Numbered from the stretch's first letter, positions 30,443-42,456 are shown. The stretch is DNA of 64,000 bases from Anodontia alba (GCA_964016985.1 OZ024826.1:46600978-46664977); one strand, 5' to 3'. Numbers and translations are program-made. Notes: generated by a model not told the origin, from the sequence alone.

Positions 30443-30840
30443 ACAACCAAGATTGTTAAGTTTCTTCAACGAAGAATATGATCAGACTGTGCGGATGCGC
30501 GGGCTGATTTGAGTCTTCGTTGGAAGCACGTGTCAGAAGGTGGGTTTTTTCATGTTACGACCCAAACAGTAATACGAATTGGAAGAAACTTTTGAAAACT
30601 AAATTTTTCTATTTTTTTTACCAAAACTATCATCGTGGTTACTGCCTTCACGACACCCACCTTAATTTCAGTCTTTCGATCGGTCGATATACATGTATTT
30701 GTATTTTGTGTTTATGTTTGAAGTTTATGTTATGTCATTTCGAATAATGATGGAACCTAGGGTGAAAATTTTGATCCTGCAAAATTGGTTAAAACCCTCC
30801 TGCACATCTTTTCTCGGCGTTTTATTTAACACTAAGTATG

Positions 30841-31030
30841 TTGGGTAAAAATTTCAGCAGACATTTTAAAATATTTTTCTTATTTTCCCAGAAAACAGGT
30901 TTGATATTTCATACAAACTTTCTCCTTAGGAGATAATTTGCATGAATTGTCGTAACCTGTTTTCTGGGAGAAATAAGAAAAAATGTCATCAATTTGTCGT
31001 CTGCTGAATCAGCCGAGAAAGTGGTTATGG
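30841..31030. mobile_element. Family E hairpin MITE (E2)
   Basis: TTGGGTAAAAATTTCAGCAG faces TTTGTCGTCTGCTGAATC. The central arms are AAACAGGTTTGATATTTCAT and CATGAATTGTCG-AACCTGTTT. Confidence 0.75.
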
Positions 31031-31232
31031 TTAAACTGCTGACCGTTCAAAGAAGATCGCTCTGATATTGTTTGTTATTTATATTAACTTCTGACCTCTG
31101 GTTTTGGAATTGTTTTCTTTCTATCATGTTTAGTGTCTTATTCTTGTAACCGATTTATTCCCTCTTATTTAGCTTTGTGATCTCCTCGTATGGAGATCGG
31201 TGAGCTGGTCGCTGAACGTTGTTTAGTTATAT

Positions 31233-31389
31233 TAGTAAAACTTCAATGACTCGAACACCTAATAGCTCGTTTACCTTGGCTGATTTCAACTCTACTGTTC
31301 TCAGAAAGACTTTTTTTGCTTGGCATTTTATGTTAAATAAAAATATTTTGTTCCGATTGACCGTATCTTATCAGAAACCATTTGTCTTT

Positions 31390-31429
<40 letters not shown>

Positions 31430-32211
31430 CTCTCAAATATTTACAGTAAAATTAAATTTACGGCCAAAAATTAGTCTGACCTATGCAATTTCTATGATAA
31501 AGCTGATTTTTGGAGTGTTTGTCTGAGAAAATATTTTTACTTTTCTTTGCTAAATTTAAGTTATGTATGTATTACAACAATATTGTGGAAATTTCAGAAA
31601 AATTGAACAAGCGGAACTTGTTGAAAATCTGCCTTCAAGTTACCTACCCAACAGATTTCTGCATAATTTGCATTCATTTTTACTATGGGAAAAAGTGAAA
31701 ATATTTTATTTTTTGAAAAAAAAAAGTGACCAGAATTAAACTTTTTGTGCATAGGTAGTTACGACAAATGATTTTGCATTAAACCATGACAAAAGCTTGC
31801 AAATTTATTTCTTGTATGTAAAGCGCTAAGCAAAAAAAATAAATAAATAAATAAATAAAATAAAATAAAATAAAATAAAGATTTTCTGAAAGATGTCGAA
31901 AGCACAGTAGGATTTTTTTTTTTTTTTTTTGATATTTGATAGCTCAAGAAAACAAATAATCAGGGATGTTTTAGGGAATATTTTATTTGATCAGGAAAAT
32001 CAGTATGTTGTGTGTACTCATCAGAATCTAATGCGTACACCCAACATACCATACATACTATTATTTTATACAATATCGCAAAGACTTCCCTAAATTATCC
32101 CAATTTGCCTCCCAACTGGCGCCATAGTTGACCCTCAGTGGCTCGAACTGCCCATGTCTAGAACAAGTTTTTATGGTCCCAAAGATGTTCGAACCATTGT
32201 GGTTTGACTAT
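31233..32211. mobile_element. Family B MITE split by a family J element (B3)
   Basis: The left end AACTTCAATGACTCGAACAC and right end TTCGAACCATTGTGGTTTGA are family B termini. The B core (TTGTGTGTACTCATCAGAAT) is at 32008. Family J (31292-31910) lies in between. Confidence 0.8.
31292..31910. mobile_element. Family J DNA element (J1)
   Basis: Ends TACTGTTCTCAGAAAGACTT and AAGATGTCGAAAGCACAGTA are roughly inverted and flanked by TA. The body has a poly(T) run (31391-31429) and (AAATA)n near 31838-31880. Other copies are 42457-43434 and 47900-48508. Confidence 0.75.
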
Positions 32212-32260
32212 ATGCTCTGATTGTGTCTGTTCCTGTTCGTTCGCTCGTCCCCTCGGTATT

Positions 32261-32476
32261 CATCACGCAAACACACCTATATAGTTTTTACCCCCTTAAA
32301 CCTCACTTTTATACAGTAAAACTGGGATTTATAGGGGTCTACATTTATTTTCTTATTTCTACTCGAAACATAGATCTATGTTTATAGAAAACCATCAGAA
32401 TTTTTCGTCTGAAAGTTTTCAATTTTTTTTTGTGGTAACATTCTCAATATATTTGAATAGGCGTGTTTTCGTAATG
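32261..32476 (+). mobile_element. Family A MITE lacking the core palindrome (A10)
   Basis: CATCACGCAAACACACC to GGCGTGTTTTCGTAATG. The GAACCGCC stem has been deleted, leaving only AACATAGATCTATGTTTA. Confidence 0.85.
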
Positions 32477-32535
32477 GGAGATAGACTGTGATCTTTTATT
32501 GTGACACTTCATTAACTGTATAACGCTTTGCATGC

Positions 32536-32700
32536 TGGGTTAAAAATTTCAACAGGCGATATTTTGAAAGAGTTTTCTGATTTTCCCAGAAAGTAGGCTT
32601 TGACATTTCATGCAAATCGTCAGTGCATGAATTATTAACGCTTATTTTATGGGAAAATAAGAAAACTATTATCAATTTTGTCGTCTGCTGAATTTGCCCC
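32536..32700. mobile_element. Family E hairpin MITE (E3)
   Basis: CATGCTGGGTTAAAAATTTC faces TTGTCGTCTGCTGAATTTG, with paired arms GTAGGCTTTGACATTTCATG and its return. Confidence 0.7.
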
Positions 32701-33119
32701 TAGCATGGTAAGTGCTAGTAATTCAACTTTAACATTAGCTACGAATAGCTATTAGACAACTTTAGAAAAGATAACAAAATTACACAAATAAATACAATCA
32801 AATATATAAGTGTATTTGTAAAACACTATGGCCCCAGTTATACGCTTCTCGATACAAAATGCCAAAGTTGAAAAGGGGCATAACTCTGACAAAAGTGCTC
32901 TAAAGTTCAACAAACATTAATTAGATCATTTATACATTGGTTCTGAAGTGCTTGCAAAATTTCATGAGCCTATCTTACGTGGTACTATTTCATCATTTTA
33001 AATAAAAGCCTTTCGACGGACAGAGGCAGTTTGCCTTTGATCTAAGCAATTTATTTTTTCATACATCAAGAAAAAATCTCATTTAATGTGACAGGTTCTC
33101 ATCAAGAACCATTATTAGA

Positions 33120-33200
33120 CTGTGACTTTGACCTCGCGATGTCACGGGACTTGGACTGCTAACCACTAGACTGATTCCTTGTCGTAACAAAGGCCTCTAT
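33120..33200 (-). mobile_element. Possible tRNA-like SINE head
   Basis: The minus strand reads AATCAGTCTAGTGGTTAGCA (A-box-like) and CCGTGACATCGCGAGGTC. The B box is weak and no body is recognised. Confidence 0.3.
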
Positions 33201-33386
33201 GCACCCCACCCCGCGCCCTCCCGCACCACCTACACCAGGTCCCGGTTCATGACGTGTGGAGATTGACTGATCCTGATAGCTTCTTTGACTTATCTGAGTC
33301 TCTTATTATTCTCCCTGTCAACTATTTTTGCCCCCTCCCAATCGATGACATGATTAGCCTAAGCGATATGATCACTTCACGTTTGT

Positions 33387-33862
33387 TAATTGAAGAAATG
33401 TTATTTCAAATAATATAGGGACATGGTTTTTCATGCATTAATATTCGCCAGGTCCTGTAGGAGGTGTTGAAAATCGAGGCCGAAGGCTGCGGTTTTCAAC
33501 ACTTCCCAAGGGACCTGGTGAAAATGTATTGAAAAACCATGTTCGATCGCTATTATTGCATAAAAACTGAAACATTTGCTACATTTCGTATTATTTCTTG
33601 CACTATTTTGTATTGCCTTTTCACAGATGTCTCGCGAGCGTAATTTCCACGGACAATGCTCGTTCTAGGGCCGGGCAGTACACATCTCGTAACGGCAGCA
33701 AAGCTGTGGCCCCGGTATCAGCATATTGAACGTTACGTAGCCGTGTATTAACAGCGCGTGAATTGCCTTGTTAATACACGGCTTTTCGTCGGTTAATGCA
33801 CGTCTGTTAATAACGTGCGACACTGCTTTTTATGCAGTAATTGAAGAAATGTTATTTCAAAT
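33387..33862. repeat. 25-bp direct repeats bounding a 426-bp segment
   Basis: TAATTGAAGAAATGTTATTT plus CAAAT occurs at 33387-33411 and again at 33838-33862. Between them lie a 121-bp hairpin and sequence with inverted TGCATAAAAA and TTTTTATGCA. It may be a long target duplication or a recombination scar. Confidence 0.7.
33421..33541. mobile_element. 121-bp hairpin element (ACATGGTTTTTCA ends)
   Basis: ACATGGTTTTTCATGCATTA faces TGTATTGAAAAACCATG. The inner arms CCAGGTCCTGTAGG and CCCAAGGGACCTGG, then GTTGAAAATCGAGGCCGAAG, close the stem. Confidence 0.75.
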
Positions 33863-34194
33863 CTTAGACGTTAGTTTTGCTTTGCGTATTAACATTGTCT
33901 CCTCAAAGGAAAGAATATTCAGTAAACTGCAAGCACTTTCTAAGGATAACTTGTCTATGACAAATAGACACACAGTCTGATTTAAAATATTTTGACCGTG
34001 GATGCCACTGAATTATCTGTCCGTCTATTTGTCAACAGTAATAAGTTGCTTTGAATATGTTCAGTTATAATGGCATTACCAAGCTAATATCACGTTTTAT
34101 TGTAATCTCGAAGCTCACCGGCATCTGCTGTAAATCGTCATTTACGGATAAGTGGAAGTTTCCAGCGGATAAGAATTATTTATGATATTAGGTT

Positions 34195-34776
<582 letters not shown>

Positions 34777-34796
34777 TGTTACAATACATTAGTACA

Positions 34797-35077
34797 CATT
34801 ACGAAAACTTTCCTATTCAAATATATATGAAAATTTCACCTCCAAAAACAGAAAAATGTCAGATAAAAAAGTCTGAAATTTTTCATATTTCTGCTCAAAA
34901 CATAGATTGTGGGTACTCGTTAGAACCACCTCGGCGAAGCGGTTCTAACGAGTACCCACAATCTATGTTTTTTAGCAGAAATAAAAAAAAATAATGTATA
35001 CCCCTGTAAACCCCAGTTTTACTAAATAAAAGTGGGGTTTAAGGGGGTCAAAATTATATAGGTTTGTTTTCGTGATG
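34797..35077 (-). mobile_element. Family A hairpin MITE, full length (A11)
   Basis: CATTACGAAAACTTTCC to GGTTTGTTTTCGTGATG with a complete core (TGTGGGTACTCGTTAGAACC). Confidence 0.9.
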
Positions 35078-35292
35078 ACATGTTATGTTATAAAGAATGT
35101 TTCTTTCTGCTTAAATAACCCAATCCGATAATATTGAACTCTAAATTCCAATCGCCGTGGAACTCCATTTAGTCTTCCACAGCTCATTGCTTCTCTATTT
35201 GTGTTCCTACGAAATGGTTACCCTTAAATTGTCAACCACAATAACTGTCGTCTGCTTTGTCATCTGCTTGTGATTTTAAAAGTCATTTTTGC

Positions 35293-35398
35293 AGACAGTG
35301 TGGACCAAGATCAGGCTGCTCCTCTAGGAGCACAGACAGTGTGGACCAAGATCAGGCTGCTCCTCTAGGAGCAGTCTGATCAGGGTTCACATGTTTGC
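35293..35398. repeat. F-type hairpin, inner palindrome AGGCTGCTCC, with internal duplication
   Basis: ACAGTGTGGACCAAGATCAG precedes GCTGCTCCTCTAGGAGCAG. The left half (GCACAGACAGTGTGGACCAA and following) is present twice, and the return arm CTGATCAGGGTTCACATGTT follows once. Confidence 0.7.
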
Positions 35399-35642
35399 CT
35401 GTATGCAAAAATAGGTTTGAATGTTTGCAAGAATATTCAGCAGACGACATAAACAGACGACATTTTCGGATGCAGGTTTTCTTGGCATTTTAAGGGTCAA
35501 GAGAACTATCTTGTTATATTGTACGGTGATATCAGTGTTAATATTATTGGAAGTCACATAGTTTTGAATCGAATTATTGAATATTTAGGGAGACGTATTT
35601 AAATAAATATTTAGGCTTTCTTCTGGATCCTTTTTGTATAAT

Positions 35643-35807
35643 GTTTGCATTTGTGATACTGATGGTTTGTGTGTTGTTGTTTTTTGTTGTTTTTTTTGTT
35701 TTGTTGTTGTTGTTGTTGTTTATTTTTTTTTTTATTTTTTTTTTTTTTTTTTGTTTTTTTGTTTTTTTGTTGTTTTTTTTTGTTGTTTTTTTTTTTTTGT
35801 TTTGTTT

Positions 35808-35842
<35 letters not shown>

Positions 35843-35945
35843 CATGTACAATGTATCTATACATATACATTATACAAATAAAATAACGTTTAAACTAACC
35901 TGTCATCATACAAATTTACGTAAAAAAAAAAAAAAAAAAAAAAAA
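35643..35945. repeat. T-rich low-complexity tract and poly(A)
   Basis: Long T runs with scattered G (to 35842), then a run of about 25 A at 35921-35945. Large open frames here are compositional artefacts. Confidence 0.9.
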
Positions 35946-36183
35946 CTATGATATTGTACTTACCATACTGCACAGTTTGTACAAATACTTTTATCTCAAA
36001 CCTTAATAAAATCAATTTCGACATACATTTTTTGGGAGTAAAAATCATTGTTACGCCGTGCAATTCATTTTTTCTATATCTGCAGCAAATGTTTGTACTT
36101 GTGTGGTGGTACCCGTTTTGTTTCAACCGGAGGCTTGAGCAAGAAAATGATTGTTTACAATACGGGACTTTTAGTATAGTTTT

Positions 36184-36276
36184 CCCAGCGGCAGGCAACG
36201 TTAAAACAACCTTGCATAAATATCGATACAATGTCATGACGTTGAATCGACGTTAATGCAATGTTCCCGACGGGTT
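36184..36276. mobile_element. Family M MITE (M3)
   Basis: CCCAGCGGCAGGCAACG to CCCGACGGG with the central ATGTCATGACGTTGAATCGA. Confidence 0.65.
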
Positions 36277-36300
36277 TTAGCATTTCTGTTAATCACTAAC

Positions 36301-36772
36301 GCGCTAATGGCATTTTTTTAAATTTTCATTGAAAATAAGGCTTGATATTAAATGTGAATCGTCTGCAAAAATCAGTGCGACGATTCACACGAAACGTCGT
36401 CTTATTTTCTCTGAAAAAATAGCAAATTAAAGCAATTTCTGAATCGTTTCTCAACAATTTTGCGTAGTCCTTTAAAGATTAACTTATATCGGGGTGGTAG
36501 TGGGTGGAGTGTGAAGAGGGGAAGCGGTTAATACGAGTGATGACGGTGACACGTGACATTACGTAAACCTGTCCGTTATCTTAACCTTAATCACTCTCTG
36601 GGTTAGTTCAGCAGACGAAAAATTGGTGATATTTTGTCTACTTTTTACAGGAAAAGGATTTGACATTCCATGCACATTGTCTCCAATGGGGAAAGTTTGT
36701 ATAAAATGTCAACACTTGTTTTCTGGGAAAAGAAAAAAATATTTCAAAAACACCGTCTGCTGAAAAATTTAC
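36301..36772. mobile_element. Two family E hairpins (E4, E5)
   Basis: 36310-36430 has arms AAAATAAGGCTTGATATTAA and GTCGTCTTATTTTCTCTGAA. 36600-36772 has TTAGTTCAGCAGACGAAAAA facing CACCGTCTGCTGAAAAATTT. 36431-36600 between them is featureless. Confidence 0.7.
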
Positions 36773-36820
36773 CCCGAGTACTAAGCGTAAATGTTCGTGT
36801 GTGTCTTTATTCCCAAGATA

Positions 36821-37133
36821 CACTTGACTCTGTTTATCTCGAACTCGCTTATCTCGAATAACCGCTTATCTCGAAGCGATAATCTGGTCCCTGCTTAAAC
36901 ATGAAAATCTAACAACTGGTAACAAAATATTGTGGAAATGAGAAGAAATTTCTCCTCTTTTCCACAATATTTTCAATAGATCTCTAACTTCAGGAGTCAA
37001 ATTACATATACATTTGTTAAATGTTGCTGTTCGATTCATTTTTTCCTAAATTCTGCAAATCTGATATGTCGATGTACGGATATCTCGAAGTATTTCAGAT
37101 AGTCTCTTGGAATTCGAGATAACGAGTCGACTG
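36821..37133. mobile_element. Family D pogo-like MITE (D2)
   Basis: Starts CACTTGACTCTGTTTATCTC and ends CGAGATAACGAGTCGACTG followed by TA. The central stem AAATTTCTCCTCTTTTCC is shared with other D copies. It ends about 70 bases from the 3' end of the galactosyltransferase gene. Confidence 0.8.
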
Positions 37134-37202
37134 TACATGTATATGGAAAATCGCTTAGAATATGGCAATTTTGAATATACCAACAGTTGATACTTTACGG
37201 CA

Positions 37203-38210
37203 TTATTTCTTACATGCTGCAGTTGCCTTGTTCATTGTTTCTTCAGTTATATTCGTCAAAAAGTTATCATTTAGAAGTAAACTATTGTTTAGATTCATTT
37301 TATAAATATCACTAGCAGTAGCTTTGTGATACAAGAGGAAATGCCTGCAAAAATCAAAAGTCTTATATTTCCAGTAATCAGCTTTCCTTGGTGTACCCTT
37401 CCAAAACCATACCATTCGGCCATTGGCTCTTTCGTTTACATACACAATGTCATTATAAATTTTAATCCAATGTCCGAACCTGTGCCCTGCGTTCCCGTCG
37501 TATAAACAATTTTCCACCTTACTGACATCACAAAAACTTCTATCAGCCACTCTCCTCGCCAGTTCGACGCCGACTATGAGAAACATTTCATCTACACAGT
37601 CCTGCTTTGGGCACTGCGAGACTAATCCTGTGGGGTATCCATAATACAACAATTCATGTTTGACATCATTAAGTCTGTCAAATATTTGTGGAACACACGC
37701 AAACACGTCATCATCCATCCGTCCTATAAGTACAGCGTCCGGAAAATTACTGACTGCATAGTTAAGCCAGCTATGGAACTTTCTAGCGAAACTTTTCCCA
37801 TGTCCATGGACTGATGTATTTAGAAACACTAAATCCTGGTTAATTCTGTGCTCTTCTTCAAGCTCTAGTGTAATCTGGTCTATCAAAAAGAAAGCTTTTA
37901 TAATCAATGGTTTATAAGCGCTTGCTTTTGTTATGAACATCTTACGCTGAGCATCCCTCAGACAAAGATTTTTTGACTGGGATAATATTCCAATTACTAC
38001 TGTCTTTCTTGTCGGCTTTGGGAACGGTACTTCGTTATTCTTCATAAAAAATATATATCCACGTGAATTAAAAATCCATGTCTGGTTTTCAAGCCTATGT
38101 TTCACATTCTCCTGGCTATGTAGCAATATAATCGTTATTAAAGTAATAATCGTTATTTGAACTATTGTTATGAGAAAACAAATGTTACGAAGTCTCCTCT
38201 GGCACTGCAT
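37203..38210 (-). CDS. Galactosyltransferase-like type II membrane protein (GT31-like)
   Basis: A 335-residue single-exon protein. A hydrophobic segment after a short basic N-terminus (about residues 10-30) fits a Golgi type II signal anchor. The lumenal part has VVIGILSQSKNLCLRDAQRK (71-90), similar to the start of the beta-1,3-galactosyltransferase domain; RMDDDVF (164-170), the D-D-D metal/UDP-sugar motif; and FLIVGVELARRVAD (210-223), resembling the acceptor-side region. Cysteines at 200, 205, 227, 235 and 288 could form disulfides, and several N-glycosylation sites are present. Expected role: transfer of a hexose from a UDP-sugar to glycoproteins or glycolipids in the Golgi. It is divergent, so the linkage and acceptor are unknown. 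The start is the first Met before the anchor. Confidence 0.8.
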   Translation of the reverse strand: MQCQRRLRNICFLITIVQITIITLITIILLHSQENVKHRLENQTWIFNSRGYIFFMKNNEVPFPKPTRKTVVIGILSQSKNLCLRDAQRKMFITKASAYKPLIIKAFFLIDQITLELEEEHRINQDLVFLNTSVHGHGKSFARKFHSWLNYAVSNFPDAVLIGRMDDDVFACVPQIFDRLNDVKHELLYYGYPTGLVSQCPKQDCVDEMFLIVGVELARRVADRSFCDVSKVENCLYDGNAGHRFGHWIKIYNDIVYVNERANGRMVWFWKGTPRKADYWKYKTFDFCRHFLLYHKATASDIYKMNLNNSLLLNDNFLTNITEETMNKATAACKK

Positions 38211-39461
38211 TGTGAAATTAATTGCTTTAATCCTGACAAGGTTTGTTGTATTCGACAGTGATCTAATGTGTTCTTAGGATTTTTCAACATCTGAGTCGGG
38301 ATACAGCATTTCCTATACAAGATTGGATGTGCGTCCATTGAAGACTCAAATCGACCTGCACATTCTGAAGACGTTAATGAGATCCTTTGCTATCCACCGA
38401 ATGCCCATGCGAAGACTCGGACGCATTCGCGCAGTCTGATCTGAGTCTCATCTGAACACACATGCAGTCATGTAGGGAAGGCTGTACCCCGGCTTATTCT
38501 GTAAATAAGGTCAGTAAATAAGCCGCGTGGTACGAAAATGTGTCTTTAGGCTGATATGGACGGCGAAGGCTCAGATCAGACTGCGCGGATACGCAGTCTG
38601 ATCCGGGCCTTCGCTGTCCGCTGCCAGAATCATTGGATACTATATAGAATGTAAATGACCGGATGAGCCTTTGTGTATACGCGGGATGACTCTTAATCTG
38701 TGCATTTTGTCATTTCGAAGACACCTTTTCTCTGGCTGCAATTCACTTGAAAAGAGATATATTAAACATGAAATCAGATACGTTTTTTTTTTTTTTTTTT
38801 AATATATTTCACCCGTAAAAGGTGTAACTTATTGTCTAAAATACACACTATTGTGTGTGACCTGAATTTTATGAAAATGAAATATTTAGTCAGCACCTGA
38901 ATGTGATTTCAATCTGCAGTCAGCCAAATACAAAAGGTATTTGTGAAGTAAAATAACTGATTCAGTAAGGAAAATTCCTGCTTTGCCAATGTAAATTAAT
39001 ATTTTTAGTCAGTAAACGATCACGAACATTATTTATCAACTAAGTAATTATTGTTCTAATATGTGCCAAACAGCCTCATCATACCACTGCAACCTTTGGC
39101 ATGATTTCTATATGTTTTTGGCCAGGCTTTCTACGAGGTCAGATACTAAAAGTTACAAGAATTTTGGAGGATAAACACCAGTGGATTCAGGAGGGCCCAT
39201 ATTTTACGATATTAACTAGTCGATGAGACTTTAAAGACAGTGATACTTCATCTGTTTTGTGTTTAGGGTACATCAAGATACCTGTAGTTGCAGACAGCGG
39301 TCCTGAGTATCCATTCAAACACAGCAATATTTTACAAAGTCAGTAACTAACCGCATGGTCAAGCAAGAAACCAGAACAAAAGTACTCAAAAAGAGGTTTT
39401 AATGAATTGCAACACTTTAAAAGTTGAAAATAGAAAGTTGATTAATAAAAATATCATGAAA
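38211..39461. other. Upstream spacer with short hairpins
   Basis: No gene. Hairpins of the CAGATCAGACTGCGCG type lie at about 38340-38460 (degenerate) and 38565-38615 (clear: AAGGCTCAGATCAGACTGCG with its return arm). 38620-39461 holds a poly(T) run and nothing else recognised. Confidence 0.45.
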
Positions 39462-39605
39462 TGGATGTTTTTAATATCGGCCCTGTTACAGGTCCTCGGC
39501 CAATTGTATTGGACTTCAGGCGGCAGAAATGGCCCGGAGCGAAGCCATCCTTAGGCCAAAACGACTGACCTCGGGCCTGTAACATGGCCCATTGGAAACA
39601 TCCAT
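39462..39605. mobile_element. Hairpin MITE (AAATGGATGTTT ends)
   Basis: AAATGGATGTTTTTAATATC faces GGAAACATCCATTTTA. The inner arms GGCCCTGTTACAGGTCCTCG and CGGGCCTGTAACATGGCC are complementary. Confidence 0.75.
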
Positions 39606-39764
39606 TTTATAACATTATAACATTTATTTGTGTCATCGTTAAAAACAACGTTCATGCGAAAATATAAAAGCGTGCTTTGAAAAGAATTAACTTAAAGAAT
39701 GATTATGAACCTGGGACCAAGTCCTTCATTAACAGTTAATCTTCTTTTGACTCGATATCCGAGG

Positions 39765-39802
39765 TGATGATGATGATGATGATGATGATAATGATGATGA
39801 TG
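39765..39802. repeat. GAT trinucleotide microsatellite
   Basis: About twelve GAT/ATG units with one interruption. Confidence 0.9.
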
Positions 39803-39968
39803 ATCTTTTCGCCTGCGGTGTAAAAATGATAGAAAATCTCCCAAGTGTATTCGTTCTCCTTACCATCGCTCTCAGGAACCCATCAGCCATATCAAGGCCA
39901 CAGGCGTAGTGCCCATCATGCACATTACGCATGCGCGTAACATTTGCGTAACATGCGTTACATAAATA

Positions 39969-40076
39969 CCCAGCAGGCACATAACGTTTATACAACGTCG
40001 GCTCAACGTCGATGCAACGTCATGACGTTGCATCGACGTTGAGGCGACGTTGAATAACGTCATGTGCCTGCTGGGT
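39969..40076. mobile_element. Family M palindromic MITE, near perfect (M4)
   Basis: CCCAGCAGGCACATAACG faces CGTCATGTGCCTGCTGGG. The interior folds around CAACGTCATGACGTTG. TA lies on both sides, consistent with a TA target duplication. Confidence 0.85.
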
Positions 40077-40119
40077 AGTATTTGCAATAAAGAAACATCA
40101 ACTAACGGAAACTATTTGC

Positions 40120-40245
40120 ATCTTTACCACAGGGACTGTTCTTATAGGAAAGAATTATTGCTTCCAAAATAAGGGCTACTCTAAAAGGAAATAATTTGCT
40201 CCTTTTCAAGAGTAGCACCTATTTTTGAAGCGACACTAGGGATAT
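40120..40245. repeat. Family K palindromic repeat
   Basis: GGAAAGAATTATTGCTTCC and GGAAATAATTTGCTCCTTTT around AGGGCTACTCTAAAAGG. Confidence 0.5.
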
Positions 40246-40511
40246 TTTTCACGATTTTTCCTGGGTGTGCGTTAAAATAATTCCGTTCTGGCTACGCTAC
40301 TGAGGAAGGTTCTGTTATAGGTAAGCCCTTAAAATATGTCTTGACATTTCAAGCAGACGATTCACATGAAATGCAAAAACTTGTTTCTCTCAAAATTAAA
40401 AATAAAAAGTAAATAAAATTAAATTAACTAGAATGTCTTCTGTTACAAATTTAGCTTTGCGCTTTAAGAGTTAATTTAGTCCAACTCTGCTCCTTATCTC
40501 CTTACAGATGT

Positions 40512-40738
40512 ATCCCATAAAAAGACAGAAACCCATAAAAGGGCATTGACAAACAGTGTAGCCACAGATCAGACGCCGCAGAACGCGTCGTCTGACCAGG
40601 GTCTACACTGATTGTATTAAATACAGGAATTTTAAGCAAATATGGTAACAGTAAAATTTTATCAGACACCCCTTATATTGGAAATGGGCCGGTCCAAAGA
40701 GTGAAGGTAGAAGAGTCCATTCGGCATAAATGGGTTGA
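40512..40738. mobile_element. TTAA-type hairpin MITE, family F type a
   Basis: ACAGTGTAGCCACAGATCAG, then ACGCCGCAGAACGCGTCGTC, followed by the family tail (ACACCCCTTATATTGGAAAT) and the end GGCATAAATGGGTTGAA. Degraded relative to 51126-51355. Confidence 0.7.
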
Positions 40739-40873
40739 ATATTCAGATAGCTGAATGCACTCAAGGGGATTGGATACACCTATTTTCCGCCATTTTTAGC
40801 TCGCCTGTACAAAGAAGATGCAAAGCTATTGCAGTCACCCCGATCGTCCGTTTCCACGTCCGAGTTCCCGTCA

Positions 40874-41234
40874 CACTTCAATGGAACTTCAATGGCTCGA
40901 ACCCGATGGCTAGTTTACCATGGATGAGTCGAACACGTTCTTGAGTCCGCAGGGATTTCCTCCAAATACGATATACGGATAATTTAGGGAGATTTTCTTC
41001 TTTTATCTTGCAAATGTATGCTATGTGCACTCATTAGAATCGCCTCGCTGAGGCGATTCTAATGAGTACACACAACATACGTTTATAATATAGAACACCG
41101 AAAAGATATCCCACAATTATCTCCATTATGCCTCCTGGTATAGCACTAATAGTAACCCTCCGTGGCTCAAACTACCGCTGTCTCGAACAAATTTTCATGG
41201 TCCCAAAGGGGTTCGCGCCATCGAAGTTCGACTG
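40874..41234. mobile_element. Family B pogo-like MITE (B4)
   Basis: GGAACTTCAATGGCTCGAAC to GCCATCGAAGTTCGACTG followed by TA. The core is a perfect inverted repeat of GTGCACTCATTAGAATCGCC at the tip CTCGCTGAGG. Confidence 0.85.
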
Positions 41235-41419
41235 TACTTAAAAGTTTAATGTTTCAAGTTTTTCAAAAGTTCATATCTCGACAATAGCTTAACTGAAAGT
41301 ATTCATATTTGGACCATACATACATGTACCTGGAGGAGCGTTGTGGTTTTTTTTTTCTACTTTACTATGATAAATACAACTCAGATAGATACTTGGTCAG
41401 ACATATGTAAACCTTGTGA

Positions 41420-42440
41420 CATTGATTTGCAGGCCCTTTTTTCATGGTCCAGTGATTTTGCTTATACCTTAAAGAATTTTCATGGTCAAGTGATTTAGCC
41501 TTATACCTCGAAGAGTATTTCATGTTCGAACACCATACTTTCCGATTATGAGTCAGTATGACCCGAAGTTTGACCTCAAAATAATTTAGGTCATAGTAAC
41601 CTTTAGTTCACGGTCCAGTAATTTTACATTATATCTTGAAGAATATCTGATGTATAAACATCATACCTATGGATTATGAGGATTATGAGCCAGCAAGACT
41701 CAAAGTTTGACCTCAAACTAAATGAAGGTCACAATGACCTACATTTCATGGATCAGTGATTTGTTCACATATCTTGAAGAGTAATCGATTATTAACATTA
41801 TACTTATGGATAATGAGTCAGCATGACCCGAAGTTTGATCTCAAAACAAATATAGGACACAGTGACCTACATTCCCTGCTCCAGTGATTTTGACTTATAT
41901 CTTAGAGAGTATTGATATATAAACATCATACTTTCCGAGTATGCGTCAGTATGACCCGAAATTGACCCAAAACAAAATAGGTCACAGTGACTTGTATTTC
42001 ATGGTCCAGTGATTTTCCTTTTATATCTTGAAGAGTATTTAATATCAAACACCTTGTTTCCTGATTATGGGTTCGTATGACCCGAAGTTTGACCTAAAAG
42101 TAGATGTAGGTCACAGTAACCTATATTTTACAGGCCAGTGATTTTTGCCTTATGTCTTGAAAAATATTTCATGTATAAACACCATTCTTTTAGTCTATCC
42201 TTCAGTTTCATCCGACATTTGACCTCAACATAGATTCAGGGCACATTAATCTATATTTCACAGTCCAGTGAGTTATCTTATATATTGAAGATTATTTAGT
42301 GTATAAACATCATACTTTCGGATTATTAGTCCGTATGACTCGAAGTTTGACTTCAAAATAAATGTAGGTTACAGTAACCAATATTTCACAGTCCAGTGAT
42401 TTTGCCTTAAATCTTGGAGAGTAGTTCATATATAAACATC
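41420..42440. repeat. Tandem array, about 125-130 bp period, about eight units
   Basis: GGTCCAGTGATTTTGCCTTA-type text recurs at roughly 41448, 41480, 41620, 41750, 41880, 42002, 42130, 42262 and 42390, each followed by TCTTGAAGAGTAT, ATAAACATCATACTTTCCGA and TATGACCCGAAGTTTGACCT. Divergence among units is high, so the array is old. Confidence 0.85.
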
Positions 42441-42456
42441 ATACTTTCCGATTATG

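Noticed and set aside
35574..35951. Long open frames full of Lys or Phe
   Set aside because: They are translations of poly(T)/poly(A) tracts; composition alone keeps them open.
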